Assembly: GCA_955652245.1 (NCBI GenBank) | Contig: CATPAV010000082.1 | Coordinates: 1 to 15,670, forward strand | DNA: 15,670 bases | From: an uncultured Candidatus Udaeobacter sp. | GTDB lineage: Bacteria; Verrucomicrobiota; Verrucomicrobiia; Chthoniobacterales; UBA10450 | Direction of reading: 5' to 3' | Shown here: positions 1 to 7,364 of the stretch, in pieces | How the letters are laid out: every line of letters starts with the position of its first letter | Numbering within the stretch: position 1 is the stretch's first letter | The notes under the pieces: generated by a model | What the model was told of the DNA's origin: nothing | The model's input: only the letters and a program-made list of their open reading frames with translations | Databases searched by the model: none | Translations under genes and position numbers: made by a program

Positions 1-1
1 C

Positions 2-166
2 GGCATCCATTCCATCACGGGCGGCCTCAACTACTACATCCACGGCGACGATATCAAGCTGATGGTCAATTACATTCACACCTGGTCGGATTTCCGGCAA
101 GCGCATCCAGAGTTTGGCGAGGACCAGTTCGATGAAGTTATCGGGCGCATCCAGGTGATGTTCTAA
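2..166 (+). CDS. C-terminal end of an OprP/OprO-type (phosphate-selective-like) porin, partial
   Basis: Frame 2 is open from the window edge to TAA at 164-166 and gives 54 residues. The stretch has alternating polar and hydrophobic residues typical of outer-membrane beta-strands. It contains GGLNYYI, then KLMVNYIHTW, and ends in GRIQVMF. A terminal aromatic Phe is the usual outer-membrane insertion signal, and the penultimate strand pattern GxNYY...xKLMxNY is typical of the phosphate-selective porin O/P family. Only the last three or so strands are present, so substrate cannot be judged. It is followed after 19 bases by the molbindin gene in the same direction, and an anion porin next to molybdate genes would make sense for oxyanion uptake; that link is inference. 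Family assignment is moderately sure. Confidence 0.6.
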   Translation, partial: GIHSITGGLNYYIHGDDIKLMVNYIHTWSDFRQAHPEFGEDQFDEVIGRIQVMF

Positions 167-185
167 CGCAACACTACTCAGAATT

Positions 186-395
186 ATGGAGCAAAGCATC
201 CGCAATCAGCTTCCAGGCACAATTAAGAGTATTGTCTCCGACAAAGTCCTCAGTGAAGTGATCGTCGAGACAAGCATCGGTGAAGTCGCTTCGGTTATCA
301 CCACCCGGTCGGTCGAAGAAATGAAGCTCAAGCTTGGCGACAAAGTGTTCGTTCTCGTCAAAGCCACGAACGTCTCCTTGCGCCGGCGCAGCTAG
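186..395 (+). CDS. Molbindin-like single TOBE domain protein (molybdate-binding, Mop type)
   Basis: A 69-residue protein with an ATG start and a TAG stop. It is one TOBE/Mop domain with almost no extra sequence: the N-terminal NQLPGTIKSI strand, SEVIVETSIGEVASVITTRSVEEM, then LKLGDKVFVLVKATNVSL. The pattern N-x-(L/F)-x-G-x-(V/I) at the start and the hydrophobic KA(T/S)xV-(S/M/I) near the end are typical of Clostridium/Haemophilus Mop proteins, which assemble as hexamers and bind molybdate or tungstate in the cytoplasm. The family is usually 65-70 residues, so this gene looks intact. It lies 18 bases before modA, the expected place in a molybdate operon. The transporter genes that follow are broken, so its job here may be storage of molybdate that enters by another route. 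Confidence 0.85.
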   Translation: MEQSIRNQLPGTIKSIVSDKVLSEVIVETSIGEVASVITTRSVEEMKLKLGDKVFVLVKATNVSLRRRS

Positions 396-413
396 ACCCT
401 CATCCACAACGTT

Positions 414-554
414 ATGAAAACCAGGATACTCGCGCTTCTGGTCAGCCTTATCATCGCAACCGAAATTTCGGCCGCCGAACTGACCGTGCATGCCGCAGCC
501 AGTTTAACTGACGCGATGAATGAAATTGGCCCGGCTTACGAGAAGCAGAGTCGC
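414..554 (+). pseudogene. modA: modA 5' fragment (molybdate-binding periplasmic protein), truncated
   Basis: The reading frame starts at ATG 414 with a clear signal peptide (MKTR, then a hydrophobic stretch to about residue 20, cleavage near ISA-AEL). It continues with LTVHAAASLTDAMNEIGPAYEKQS, the usual mature N-terminus of ModA (xVxAAASLTDAxxEI, oxyanion-binding Ser/Ala loop). Family proteins are about 250 residues. Here homology ends at about residue 46, near base 552, although the frame stays open to TAA at 816-818. The remaining ~88 codons have no ModA character because that DNA is modB read backwards. The protein would lack most of the first lobe and all of the second, so it cannot bind molybdate. 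The break may be a real rearrangement or an assembly join. Confidence 0.8.
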
Positions 555-821
555 GAGCGAAATCGTTATCGTTTTGCGGGGAATCATACCGGCGACGACG
601 GCAGTAGTGCCAAACTCACCCATCGCACGTGCGAAGGCGAGCACCGCTCCAGCAACGATGCCTCGCATGGCAAGTGGCAGAGTGATCGTGCCGAACACGC
701 GCCATTCACTCGCGCCGAGGGTGCGCGCGATATCTTCGAACCGCGTGTTCACTTCTTGAAAGGCACTCTGTGCGGTGCGCGCAAGCAATCGAGCCAAGAA
801 ACTGGCGGTAACTTTTAACGT
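552..821 (-). pseudogene. modB: modB internal/C-terminal fragment (molybdate ABC permease), inverted
   Basis: On the minus strand a frame open from about 821 to 504 contains LLARTAQSAFQEVN, then FEDIARTLGASEWRVFGTIT, LPLAMRGIVAGAVLAFARAMGEFGTTAVVAGMIP and KTITISLA. This is the conserved permease region of ModB: the EAA loop (E-D-I-A-R-T-L-G-A) that contacts the ATPase ModC, followed by the LAFARAxGEFG membrane segment. The match stops at about base 552-558, exactly where the modA match from the other side stops. There is no upstream two-thirds of ModB and no normal C-terminus, and a TAA at 822-824 ends the frame on the N-terminal side. It is a fragment of roughly 85 codons in reverse orientation relative to modA, and is not expected to be functional. 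Confidence 0.8.
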
Positions 822-889
822 TTATTCGCCTCCAGCATATCCGGCTTCACTGAAACAAAACGGAAGCTCCAAGCGCCAAAATTGCGACT

Positions 890-1378
890 GTGCCCACTTC
901 CTTTCGCGGCGGATTCTATGGCGGCCTGACCGCCGCAATTTTGCTCGGATTGTTTTTGATCTGGCTCTGGCAGCCTGAGCGTCAGGTCAGACGTCATACT
1001 GAAAATTTTCTCCACACCATTGAACACAAAAGCTGGACGGCCGCCGCCGATTTTATCGGCAGCGATTATCACGATCAGTGGGGCGACGATCGCGCCCGTG
1101 TACTCGAACGCATGCGTGAAGGCTTTCGTTATGTACACGGCGTTCGAATTAACGCGTCCAATCCAACGGTGCGAATCGAGAACCGCCGCGCCATTTGGAG
1201 TGCCAAAATCATGATCGATGGCGACCAAAGTGAAGTGACGGGGTTTTTAAAAGAGCGCGTTAATTCGCTCGCGACTCCATTCGAACTTGAGTGGCGCCAC
1301 GTTTCAGCCAAGCCCTGGGATTGGAAACTCGTCCACGTCAGCAATTCCACACTCGAAATCCCAGCCGACTTCGACTGA
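890..1378 (+). CDS. Hypothetical membrane-anchored protein, possibly NTF2-like
   Basis: A 162-residue protein with a GTG start and a TGA stop. Residues 8-27 (GGLTAAILLGLFLIWLW) form one hydrophobic segment preceded by few charges and followed by RQVRRH, so it is probably anchored in the inner membrane with the rest outside the cytoplasm. The soluble part starts with a helix (ENFLHTIEHKSWTAAADFI), continues with a polar region, and ends in several beta-strand-like stretches (IWSAKIMI, FELEWRHV, WKLVHV). A helix followed by curved strands with a short-cycle W-x-L-x-x-V end recalls the NTF2/SnoaL cone fold, but no catalytic motif is visible. No function is recognised. GTG 890 is the only sensible start after the modB remnant. 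Its stop is followed at once by the doubled AAGATCGACAA repeat. Confidence 0.7.
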   Translation: MPTSFRGGFYGGLTAAILLGLFLIWLWQPERQVRRHTENFLHTIEHKSWTAAADFIGSDYHDQWGDDRARVLERMREGFRYVHGVRINASNPTVRIENRRAIWSAKIMIDGDQSEVTGFLKERVNSLATPFELEWRHVSAKPWDWKLVHVSNSTLEIPADFD

Positions 1379-1405
1379 AAGATCGACAAACGCCAAGATC
1401 GACAA
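1379..1405 (+). repeat. Two direct copies of AAGATCGACAA, 16 bp apart
   Basis: Exact 11-mers at 1379-1389 and 1395-1405, separated by ACGCC, lie in the 66-base gap between two convergent genes. The same word occurs at six other places in the window. Confidence 0.85.
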
Positions 1406-1444
1406 CCGTGACGTACGGGGGCGAGGTCCGTCTCGGCCTGGCCG

Positions 1445-2626
1445 TTACTTGCCGAGCGCGTGCCGCAATTCCTTCTTGGCGGCTTCTACCTCGCGCGGCG
1501 TTTGCTGGCAAAGTAGAATCGCGCGGAGCTTTTCTCCCTGATAGTACCGTGCGACGAATTTCTTCTTCGCATAAGCCCCGCGTAGATCGATACGCGTTGG
1601 CAGCACGCTGAAGTCGCCGACACAATCTAAGTGCAAGTCGAACATCTCGCTCCAAAAGTAGGGAATCTGCTCGTAGCGAATTCGTTTTTTGCCAGTCATG
1701 TTCGCGCCTGCGATCACGCCTTGGTCGCGGGCGTTGTCCCAATGTGTCTGGCGCCGCACACCCCCCATCACCCTATCTGGATAAAATGCCAGATCGCCGA
1801 TTGCGTAGATTCCCTTTTCTTCTGTCTCGAGGTAGTCTGTGACCGGCGATCCATGCGGTCCGGCCAACGGCGTGTTACGAACCAAGTCGAGATTTGGCTC
1901 CGCGCCGCAGGCGACGACGGCGAGGCCCGCGGGGTGGCGGTCTCCGCTTTTTGTCTGGACGTTGCGAAGGATGGTTTTCCCTTCAAAACCATTGAGACTT
2001 TCGCCCATCAGCATCGTGATGCCGTGTTTTGTGAAATATTCCGTAAGCCATCCGCCCGTTTCGGGATCGACATATCGGTTCAATAAATAAGAATCGCGAT
2101 GCATGAGGCTGACCTTCAGTTTCATCATCCGCAAACTCGCTGCCGCCTCACACGCGAGCAGCCCGCCGCCGACGACCATGACGGTTTTCTCAAGGTTCGC
2201 CATCTCGCGCAAGGCCAGCGCGTCACGAATTGTCCGCAGGTAAATGACGTTTCCGAGGCCGACGCCCGCCACAGGTGGCCGCACTGGGCGGCTGCCCATC
2301 GCCAAGCAGGCTTTGTTGAATTCAATGCTTTCGCCGTTCGCGAGCACGGCCAGACGGCGGTCGATGTTGAATTGGGTTACAACCGTGCCGAATCGCGTCT
2401 CGATTTTGTTCGCTTGATACCAGTGTTCGTCCGGTTCCTGTAATTTTTTCAGCTGAGGATCCTTTTCACGCAAGAAGCTCTTCGAGAGAATCCAGCGCTT
2501 GTAGGGAGGGAATATCTCCGTGCTGATGAGCGTGACGCTCCCGCGTTTATCGTAGCGCCGAATTCCCTGGCAGACGCTGGCTCCGCCAATCCCGCCGCCG
2601 ATTATCAAATAGTCGCGTTGGATCAT
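1445..2626 (-). CDS. FAD-dependent pyridine nucleotide oxidoreductase (ferredoxin/rubredoxin reductase-like)
   Basis: A 393-residue flavoprotein with an ATG start. Residues 7-15 (LIIGGGIGG) are the FAD dinucleotide-binding G-x-G-x-x-G. Residues 149-161 (VMVVGGGLLACEA) are the second, NAD(P)H-binding Rossmann motif. GIYAIGDLAFYP (D278) is the conserved G-D motif contacting the FAD ribityl chain. The short C-terminal domain (about 300-393) contains FWSEMFDLHLDCVG, the reductase-C pattern of rubredoxin/ferredoxin reductases and AIF-type enzymes. There is no CxxxxC redox pair near residue 45, which excludes the thioredoxin or lipoamide type. It probably passes electrons from NAD(P)H to a small iron-sulfur or rubredoxin partner, but no partner gene is nearby. 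It lies 90 bases downstream of the SpmA-SpmB gene on the same strand. Confidence 0.85.
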   Translation of the reverse strand: MIQRDYLIIGGGIGGASVCQGIRRYDKRGSVTLISTEIFPPYKRWILSKSFLREKDPQLKKLQEPDEHWYQANKIETRFGTVVTQFNIDRRLAVLANGESIEFNKACLAMGSRPVRPPVAGVGLGNVIYLRTIRDALALREMANLEKTVMVVGGGLLACEAAASLRMMKLKVSLMHRDSYLLNRYVDPETGGWLTEYFTKHGITMLMGESLNGFEGKTILRNVQTKSGDRHPAGLAVVACGAEPNLDLVRNTPLAGPHGSPVTDYLETEEKGIYAIGDLAFYPDRVMGGVRRQTHWDNARDQGVIAGANMTGKKRIRYEQIPYFWSEMFDLHLDCVGDFSVLPTRIDLRGAYAKKKFVARYYQGEKLRAILLCQQTPREVEAAKKELRHALGK

Positions 2627-2716
2627 TTTCGAAAAGTCGCACGATAGATAATTAACTCATCGGCTGGCGAGGGAAAAATTCTTTGTAGTGCCTGACGGCC
2701 CCTCACGCCATCGAAT

Positions 2717-4069
2717 TCACCCCAGCACCGCTCGGCAGATTATGACTGAAGCGATTACGCCTGTAAGATCGGCAAGCAAGCCTGCCGGGATCGCGTGTCG
2801 GGTTTGTTTTATGCCTACGGCACCGAAATAAACCGCCGCCACGTAAAACGTGGTCTCGGTGCTCCCATAAATCGTCGCCGCCGTCAGGCTGACGATATTG
2901 TCAGGCCCGAGCCGATGAACAATGTCGGTCAACAGCGCGAGCGTTGCACTTCCGCTCAGTGGTCTCATTAACGCAAGTGGGAGCAGATCGGTTGGAAAAT
3001 GCAGTGGAGACAATACTGGTGAAAGTACACGACTCAGCAGATCGATCCCACCGGCGCCCTTAAACATTCCGATCGCCACCAGCATCGTAACGAGGAACGG
3101 AATAATCTTTAAGATCACGCCGAATCCTTCTTTCGCACCCTCCACAAACTCGTCATAAACTTTTACGCCGCGCGCTGCGGCGTAGAGCGGAAAGAAGCTG
3201 AGAAGAAATGGGATCGCCAGGATCGATAAGGCATTCACGCTGCGGACAAAAACGTTCTGTGCTGCCATGTCTGCCGCCATTGGCACACCGAACAGAGTTG
3301 GCGTCACCATCCGGACAAAAAGCACGACGAAGAAAAGAGTAAGAACGATTAGCGCGATCAAACCAAGAGTCGATGATCTAGGCGGCGGCTGTTCCACGAT
3401 TGCCACTTCCTCTGGCAAATCTTTTGTCGATTTTGACGTTGAGCGGTAGGGCGAATCATCGGCGATCGCGGGTGTTTCCCGTGCCAGCTGAAACATCGGC
3501 AATTTTTCCAATAGTTTCACAGAGATGATTGCCACGCTCGCTGCGCAAAGCGTCGCAAGAAGCGCGGTGCCGACAATGGCGGTGGGCCGGGTCGATCCCG
3601 ATGCAGCAAGAATCGCAATCGCCGTGGCAGGAATTAACTGCACAGAGCTCGTGTTGATCGCGAGGAAAGTGCACATCGCGTTTGTCGCAACGCCGGGACG
3701 AGGATTGAGTGTTTCGAGATCGCGCATCGCGCGCAAACCGAGGGGTGTCGCAGCATTGCCGAGGCCGAGCATGTTGGCCGACATGTTCATGACCATTGAT
3801 CCAATCGCAGGGTGATCCGGTGGAATGTCTGGGAAAAGCCTTCTCATGATCGGACGCAGCCCGCGCGCGATTCGCTGCACGAGCCCCGCGCGCTCGGCCA
3901 GGCGCATCACGCCCAGCCAGAGCGCCATGATCCCGATGAGACCGATCGCGATTGTGACAGTCGTCTTCGCACCATCGAAGGCGCCCACGGTCACATCTTT
4001 CAAGCGATCATTCCAGCCACCAATTGCGACCGCGAATAAAACAAGCGCGAGCCAGATGTAATTGAGCAC
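2717..4069 (-). CDS. SpmA-SpmB fusion protein (nucleoside recognition/Gate domain membrane protein)
   Basis: A 450-residue polytopic membrane protein starting with GTG (VLNYIWLALVLFA). Residues 1 to about 200 match SpmA, including the Gate-domain core SANMLGLGNAATPLGLRAM and TNAMCTFLAINTSSVQLIPAT. A charged linker (about 200-230, SKSTKDLPEEVAIVEQPPPR) follows. Residues about 235-450 match SpmB, with EGAKEGFGVILKIIPFLVTM, the MRPLSGSATLALL motif and YGSTETTFYVAAVYFGAVG. In Bacillus, SpmA and SpmB are separate proteins needed for spore core dehydration. The fused form is common in non-sporulating Gram-negatives, where its substrate is not established. It is divergent from the acetate transporter gene with 89 bases between the starts. 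The sequence is full length without breaks. Confidence 0.87.
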   Translation of the reverse strand: MLNYIWLALVLFAVAIGGWNDRLKDVTVGAFDGAKTTVTIAIGLIGIMALWLGVMRLAERAGLVQRIARGLRPIMRRLFPDIPPDHPAIGSMVMNMSANMLGLGNAATPLGLRAMRDLETLNPRPGVATNAMCTFLAINTSSVQLIPATAIAILAASGSTRPTAIVGTALLATLCAASVAIISVKLLEKLPMFQLARETPAIADDSPYRSTSKSTKDLPEEVAIVEQPPPRSSTLGLIALIVLTLFFVVLFVRMVTPTLFGVPMAADMAAQNVFVRSVNALSILAIPFLLSFFPLYAAARGVKVYDEFVEGAKEGFGVILKIIPFLVTMLVAIGMFKGAGGIDLLSRVLSPVLSPLHFPTDLLPLALMRPLSGSATLALLTDIVHRLGPDNIVSLTAATIYGSTETTFYVAAVYFGAVGIKQTRHAIPAGLLADLTGVIASVIICRAVLG

Positions 4070-4124
4070 GACTTTTCTTGTAGCTGCGGTCTCCCACGTC
4101 GGCCAGCCGATTATTGTTATTGCG

Positions 4125-4135
4125 TTGTCGATCTT
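4125..4135 (-). repeat. AAGATCGACAA word in the spmAB/satP divergent gap
   Basis: The + strand reads TTGTCGATCTT. It lies 24 bases before the satP start codon, next to a TTCGACAGACTGAC stretch resembling the common FDKLRT-type intergenic repeat. Confidence 0.8.
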
Positions 4136-4158
4136 CCTTTCGACAGACTGACTGCGCG

Positions 4159-4749
4159 ATGAACGAATCCATCACTCAAATCAAGGATACGACGGCGAAT
4201 CCGGCTCCGCTCGGGCTTCTCGGCTTTGGCATGACGACCGTGTTGCTTAACCTGCACAACGCCGGCTTTTACGAGCTCAATAGCATGGTGCTGGCGATGG
4301 GCATTTGTTATGGTGGCACCGCGCAAATTATCGCCGGAGCCATGGAATGGAGGAAAGGCAACACGTTCGCTACCACCGCATTTGTTTCCTACGGCTTGTT
4401 CTGGCTATCGCTGGTGACTCTGATTGTCCTGGCGAAACTCGGATGGAGCGCGCCGTCCGACGAGAAATCGATGGCCGCGTATCTCGCCATGTGGGGATTA
4501 TTTACCGCTGTCATGTTTGTCGGCACGTTGCGGCTCAATCGCGCGTTGCAAGTGGTTTTCGCTTCTCTGACAATTCTTTTCTTCCTGCTTGCCATCGGGG
4601 ATTTCACCGGCGCGACCGCCGGCTTCAAACATGCCGCAGGTTACGAAGGTATTTTTTGTGGCTTCTCTGCGATTTATGCGGGCCTCGCGCAGGTGCTTAA
4701 TGAGTTGTTCGGCAAAACTGTGTTGCCGCTTGGTCCGGTGAAGAAGTAA
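4159..4749 (+). CDS. satP: Acetate/succinate transporter, GPR1/FUN34/YaaH (SatP) family
   Basis: A 196-residue protein. I chose ATG 4159 because it places the family signature NPAPLGLLGFG at residue 14; the frame extends upstream only through a repeat-bearing gap. Six hydrophobic segments are visible, the usual number for the AceTr family. Also conserved are NAGFY in the first segment and YGGTAQIIAGAMEWRKGN followed by ATTAFVSYGLFWLS, the pore-forming region that lines the acetate path in the hexameric SatP structures. These proteins move acetate or succinate with protons across the inner membrane. Length is near the family norm (about 190-200). The gene is divergent from the SpmA-SpmB gene and convergent with recN (70-base gap without a convincing terminator), so it is probably transcribed alone. 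Confidence 0.9.
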   Translation: MNESITQIKDTTANPAPLGLLGFGMTTVLLNLHNAGFYELNSMVLAMGICYGGTAQIIAGAMEWRKGNTFATTAFVSYGLFWLSLVTLIVLAKLGWSAPSDEKSMAAYLAMWGLFTAVMFVGTLRLNRALQVVFASLTILFFLLAIGDFTGATAGFKHAAGYEGIFCGFSAIYAGLAQVLNELFGKTVLPLGPVKK

Positions 4750-4819
4750 TCCCTCGATTTTTCGAACAACGCGCAGGTAGGTGCTGCTAAAGAATTGCGG
4801 CTACGCAGCCTGGTTTAAT

Positions 4820-6496
4820 CTAATTCGTAGTCGATCGTTCCTTCAATAAACTAGCCGCCAGCTCGAGTGCGGACTCACTTTTCCCGCCGAGCATGCGGGC
4901 GATTTCTTCGCGGCGCGCTTTCTCACTCACTTCGTGCAAGTCTGAAAAAGTGCGACCGCGCACAACAGCTTTTGTCACGACAAAATGAGAAGAGGCAGTC
5001 GCTGCTACCTGAGGTAGATGCGTGATGCAAATTACTTGATGATCGCGACCCAATGTTCGCATTTTGGCTCCGACCGCGTGCGCGATTTCGCCGCCCACAT
5101 TCGTGTCGATCTCATCAAAGACGAGCAGCGGGATCGCGTCATGCGCTGCCAGCGCGGACTTGATCGCGAGCATCAGGCGCGAAATTTCGCCACTCGAAGC
5201 GATCGCACGCAGCGGTTTCAACGGCTCGCCCGGATTCGGGGAGAAAAGCAATTCAACGGAATCGAGTCCGTTTGCGCGCTGCTCGTCCAGCGCACTGAGC
5301 TTTGCTTCGAAACCCGATTGACGAAAACCAAGATCGACAAGGTTCTTCCGGATCGTTGCCGAAAGTTTTGGCGCCACTTTGGCGCGGAGTTTCCGCAGTG
5401 CCTCACCGGCGCGACTCATTTGTCCGCGCACTTTTTCGATTTCGCCGGTCAGGCGCTCCAGCTCGGCATCGCGTCCTTCGATTTTGCGCATCCGCTCCGC
5501 GGCGCGTTCTCCAAATGAGATCACATCGGCAATCGATCCGCCATATTTGCGTTTCAAAGTTTCGAAAAGCGAAACGCGTTGCTCGAGTCCGGCAAGCTGT
5601 GCCGGATCGAGATCGAGTTTTTCGGCGTACTGGGAAAGTGAGCGAGCAATTTCGGAAAGTTCGACAACTGCGGTCGCATGCGCTAAGGAGAATCGCGAAA
5701 TGGAATTGTCGATCTTTTCCAGTTCCCGCAGCGATCGCTGCGTTTCTGCCAGTTGGGAGAGAACAGAACCATCTGCTTCGGAAAGTTTGTTCACGATTGC
5801 GCTCGCCAGCTCAATCAGCCGCTTGCTATTGGCTGCGAGCTTATAGCGGCTCTCGATTTCTTCTTCTTCACCAGCGATGAGATTTGCTGCAGTGATCTCA
5901 TTGACCTGATGCCGAAGCAGATCGAGCTCCTGTTCGCGCGCCGTCTCCGCCGTGTCCAATGCTGCATGTTCTGCCGTCAGCGTCTGCAGTTGCCGGTAAT
6001 GTTTGTGATATTCGTTGAGCTGCTCGCCCGCCCGCGCGAACGAATCGAGCAAGTCCAACTGCTTCTCCGACGAGAGCAACGATTGATGATCATGCGGTCC
6101 GTGAAGGTCGACTAGCTCGTCGCCAAGGTTTTTCAAGATCGACAAGGTCGTCGGCGAGCCGTTGATAAACTGCCGGTTTGCGCCGGTTGTAGAGAGTGTG
6201 CGCTTGATGATGAGATCGCCTTCACACGGTTCAACGCCTGCTTCGATTAGCCGCAGATTTAATTTTTGCAGATCGTCTCCGCTAAAAACTCCTTCCACTG
6301 TGCAGAGATCGGCCCCGGTGCGAATGAGGGATTTATCCGCGCGCTCGCCGAGCAAAAGTTGGAGCGCGCCGATGATGATCGATTTGCCCGCACCGGTCTC
6401 ACCGGTGACAGCGATGAATCCTGGCGCCATCTGCCATTCGAGCTCTTCCACGAGCGCTAGATTCTTAATTCGCAGCAGATTCAGAACGGCGGCCAT
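4820..6496 (-). CDS. recN: DNA repair protein RecN
   Basis: A 558-residue SMC-like ATPase with an ATG start. The N-terminal head has MAAVLNLLRIKNLALVEELE and Walker A TGETGAGKS (residues 31-39). A long coiled-coil middle (about 155-370), rich in Glu, Arg, Leu and Ala, follows. The C-terminal head has the ABC signature SSGEISRLMLAIKSAL, Walker B LLVFDEIDTNVGG and the downstream switch region ICITHLPQVAA. Length matches E. coli RecN (553). RecN is a cytoplasmic protein that brings broken DNA ends or sister chromatids together during double-strand break repair. No LexA-like site is obvious upstream; the gap to the next, divergent gene holds a palindromic repeat. The gene carries three of the eight AAGATCGACAA words. 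Confidence 0.96.
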   Translation of the reverse strand: MAAVLNLLRIKNLALVEELEWQMAPGFIAVTGETGAGKSIIIGALQLLLGERADKSLIRTGADLCTVEGVFSGDDLQKLNLRLIEAGVEPCEGDLIIKRTLSTTGANRQFINGSPTTLSILKNLGDELVDLHGPHDHQSLLSSEKQLDLLDSFARAGEQLNEYHKHYRQLQTLTAEHAALDTAETAREQELDLLRHQVNEITAANLIAGEEEEIESRYKLAANSKRLIELASAIVNKLSEADGSVLSQLAETQRSLRELEKIDNSISRFSLAHATAVVELSEIARSLSQYAEKLDLDPAQLAGLEQRVSLFETLKRKYGGSIADVISFGERAAERMRKIEGRDAELERLTGEIEKVRGQMSRAGEALRKLRAKVAPKLSATIRKNLVDLGFRQSGFEAKLSALDEQRANGLDSVELLFSPNPGEPLKPLRAIASSGEISRLMLAIKSALAAHDAIPLLVFDEIDTNVGGEIAHAVGAKMRTLGRDHQVICITHLPQVAATASSHFVVTKAVVRGRTFSDLHEVSEKARREEIARMLGGKSESALELAASLLKERSTTN

Positions 6497-6516
6497 CGGA
6501 AGGGTTGAGAGTTATT

Positions 6517-6567
6517 AGTTGAGAGTTGAGAGTTCCAACTTGCCAATTCCGATCTCAACTCACAACT
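6517..6567. repeat. Imperfect palindrome of GTTGAGA-type repeats
   Basis: Arms 6517-6531 and 6553-6567 are inverted copies with one mismatch in 15, around a 21-base spacer. The heptamer GTTGAGA also occurs at 6504-6510. It occupies most of the recN/metallo-hydrolase divergent gap and resembles a REP-like element. Confidence 0.75.
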
Positions 6568-6596
6568 CCGAAAGCCTTCGCGAGCAAGGCTCTCAG

Positions 6597-7364
6597 CTGA
6601 GGTTGACCTTCCTCGGTACCGGCACGTCACAAGGCGTTCCGATGATCGGCTGCGATTGCGAGGTTTGCCGTTCTTCCGATCCGCGCGATAAACGATTGCG
6701 CTCTTCAATTTACGTCGAAACGCCGGAATGTTCTTGGGTCGTTGACACGGGAACCGATTTTCGGATGCAAGCCCTGCGGGAAAATATCCGCACTGTCGAT
6801 GCAGTGATTTTCACTCATTCGCATACCGATCACATCATGGGCTTCGACGATCTTCGGCGGTTCTCGCATGCGCGCGGCTCGATGCCGGTTTACGCCCCGG
6901 CCGAAACCATGCGCGATCTTGAGCGCGTCTTCCAGTTTGCCTTCAAAGCTGCGAATCCAGTTCCATGGTATTTGAAACCGGAACCGCACGTTATCGGCGG
7001 TCCTTTCGAATTGGGTCGGACGCTGATCACGCCGTTACCCGTTCCGCATGGTGATTCCATTGTAAACGGCTATCTCTTTTCGCGCGGCGGCGAGAAACTG
7101 GTCGCGTATTTGAGCGATTGCAGCGGCGTTCCGGATGCGATTATCGATCGTATCGCGCGCGTAAGGGTTTTGATCATCGACGCATTACGCGACAAACCGC
7201 ACCCGACGCATTTGAGTGTTGGGCAAGCCTTGGACGTCGCGGCGCGTGTGCGGTCAGACGCGACTTATTTCACACACATTGCCCACGAGCTTCCGCAATC
7301 GGCCGAGTCGCGGTTGCCCGCTGGCGCGCATATCGCTTACGACGGCCTGAAGCTCAGTTTCTAA
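6597..7364 (+). CDS. PhnP-like metallo-beta-lactamase-fold hydrolase
   Basis: About 255 residues. The fold begins RLTFLGTGTSQGVPMIGCDC, the usual N-terminus of the PhnP/YycJ branch, where proteins start M-K/R-LTFLG. I therefore put the start at CTG 6597 (AAGG seven bases upstream), with TTG 6603 almost as likely. A TTG at 6519 would add 26 residues read from the palindromic repeat and is less credible. Metal ligands are visible: THSHTDH (H-x-H-x-D-H), the later His in VPHGDS, Asp in YLSDCSGVP, and a terminal His in THIAHE. GCDCEVC near the start is the structural zinc cluster typical of PhnP. PhnP itself is a cyclic phosphodiesterase; the substrate here is not known. The stop abuts the ATG of the TIGR03790 gene (TAAATG), suggesting translational coupling. 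Confidence 0.85.
   Translation: MRLTFLGTGTSQGVPMIGCDCEVCRSSDPRDKRLRSSIYVETPECSWVVDTGTDFRMQALRENIRTVDAVIFTHSHTDHIMGFDDLRRFSHARGSMPVYAPAETMRDLERVFQFAFKAANPVPWYLKPEPHVIGGPFELGRTLITPLPVPHGDSIVNGYLFSRGGEKLVAYLSDCSGVPDAIIDRIARVRVLIIDALRDKPHPTHLSVGQALDVAARVRSDATYFTHIAHELPQSAESRLPAGAHIAYDGLKLSF

Noticed and set aside
815..1228. 137-codon minus-strand open frame opposite the small membrane protein
   Set aside because: It has no recognisable domain or sensible start, and it is antisense to a plus-strand frame with a clear membrane anchor.
2099..2443. 114-codon plus-strand frame inside the flavoprotein gene
   Set aside because: It is the antisense of well-conserved FAD- and NAD-binding motifs; His/Arg-rich composition is typical of a shadow frame.
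4070..4158. Promoters for the divergent spmAB and satP genes
   Set aside because: No convincing -35/-10 pair could be picked by eye; the gap is instead partly occupied by repeat words.
4750..4819. Terminator between satP and recN
   Set aside because: Only a five-bp GCTGC/GCAGC pairing with a bulge is seen, and no T run follows on either strand.
5018..6115. Several long plus-strand frames (up to 192 codons) across recN
   Set aside because: All are antisense to RecN Walker, signature and coiled-coil regions and have Arg/Ser-rich shadow composition.
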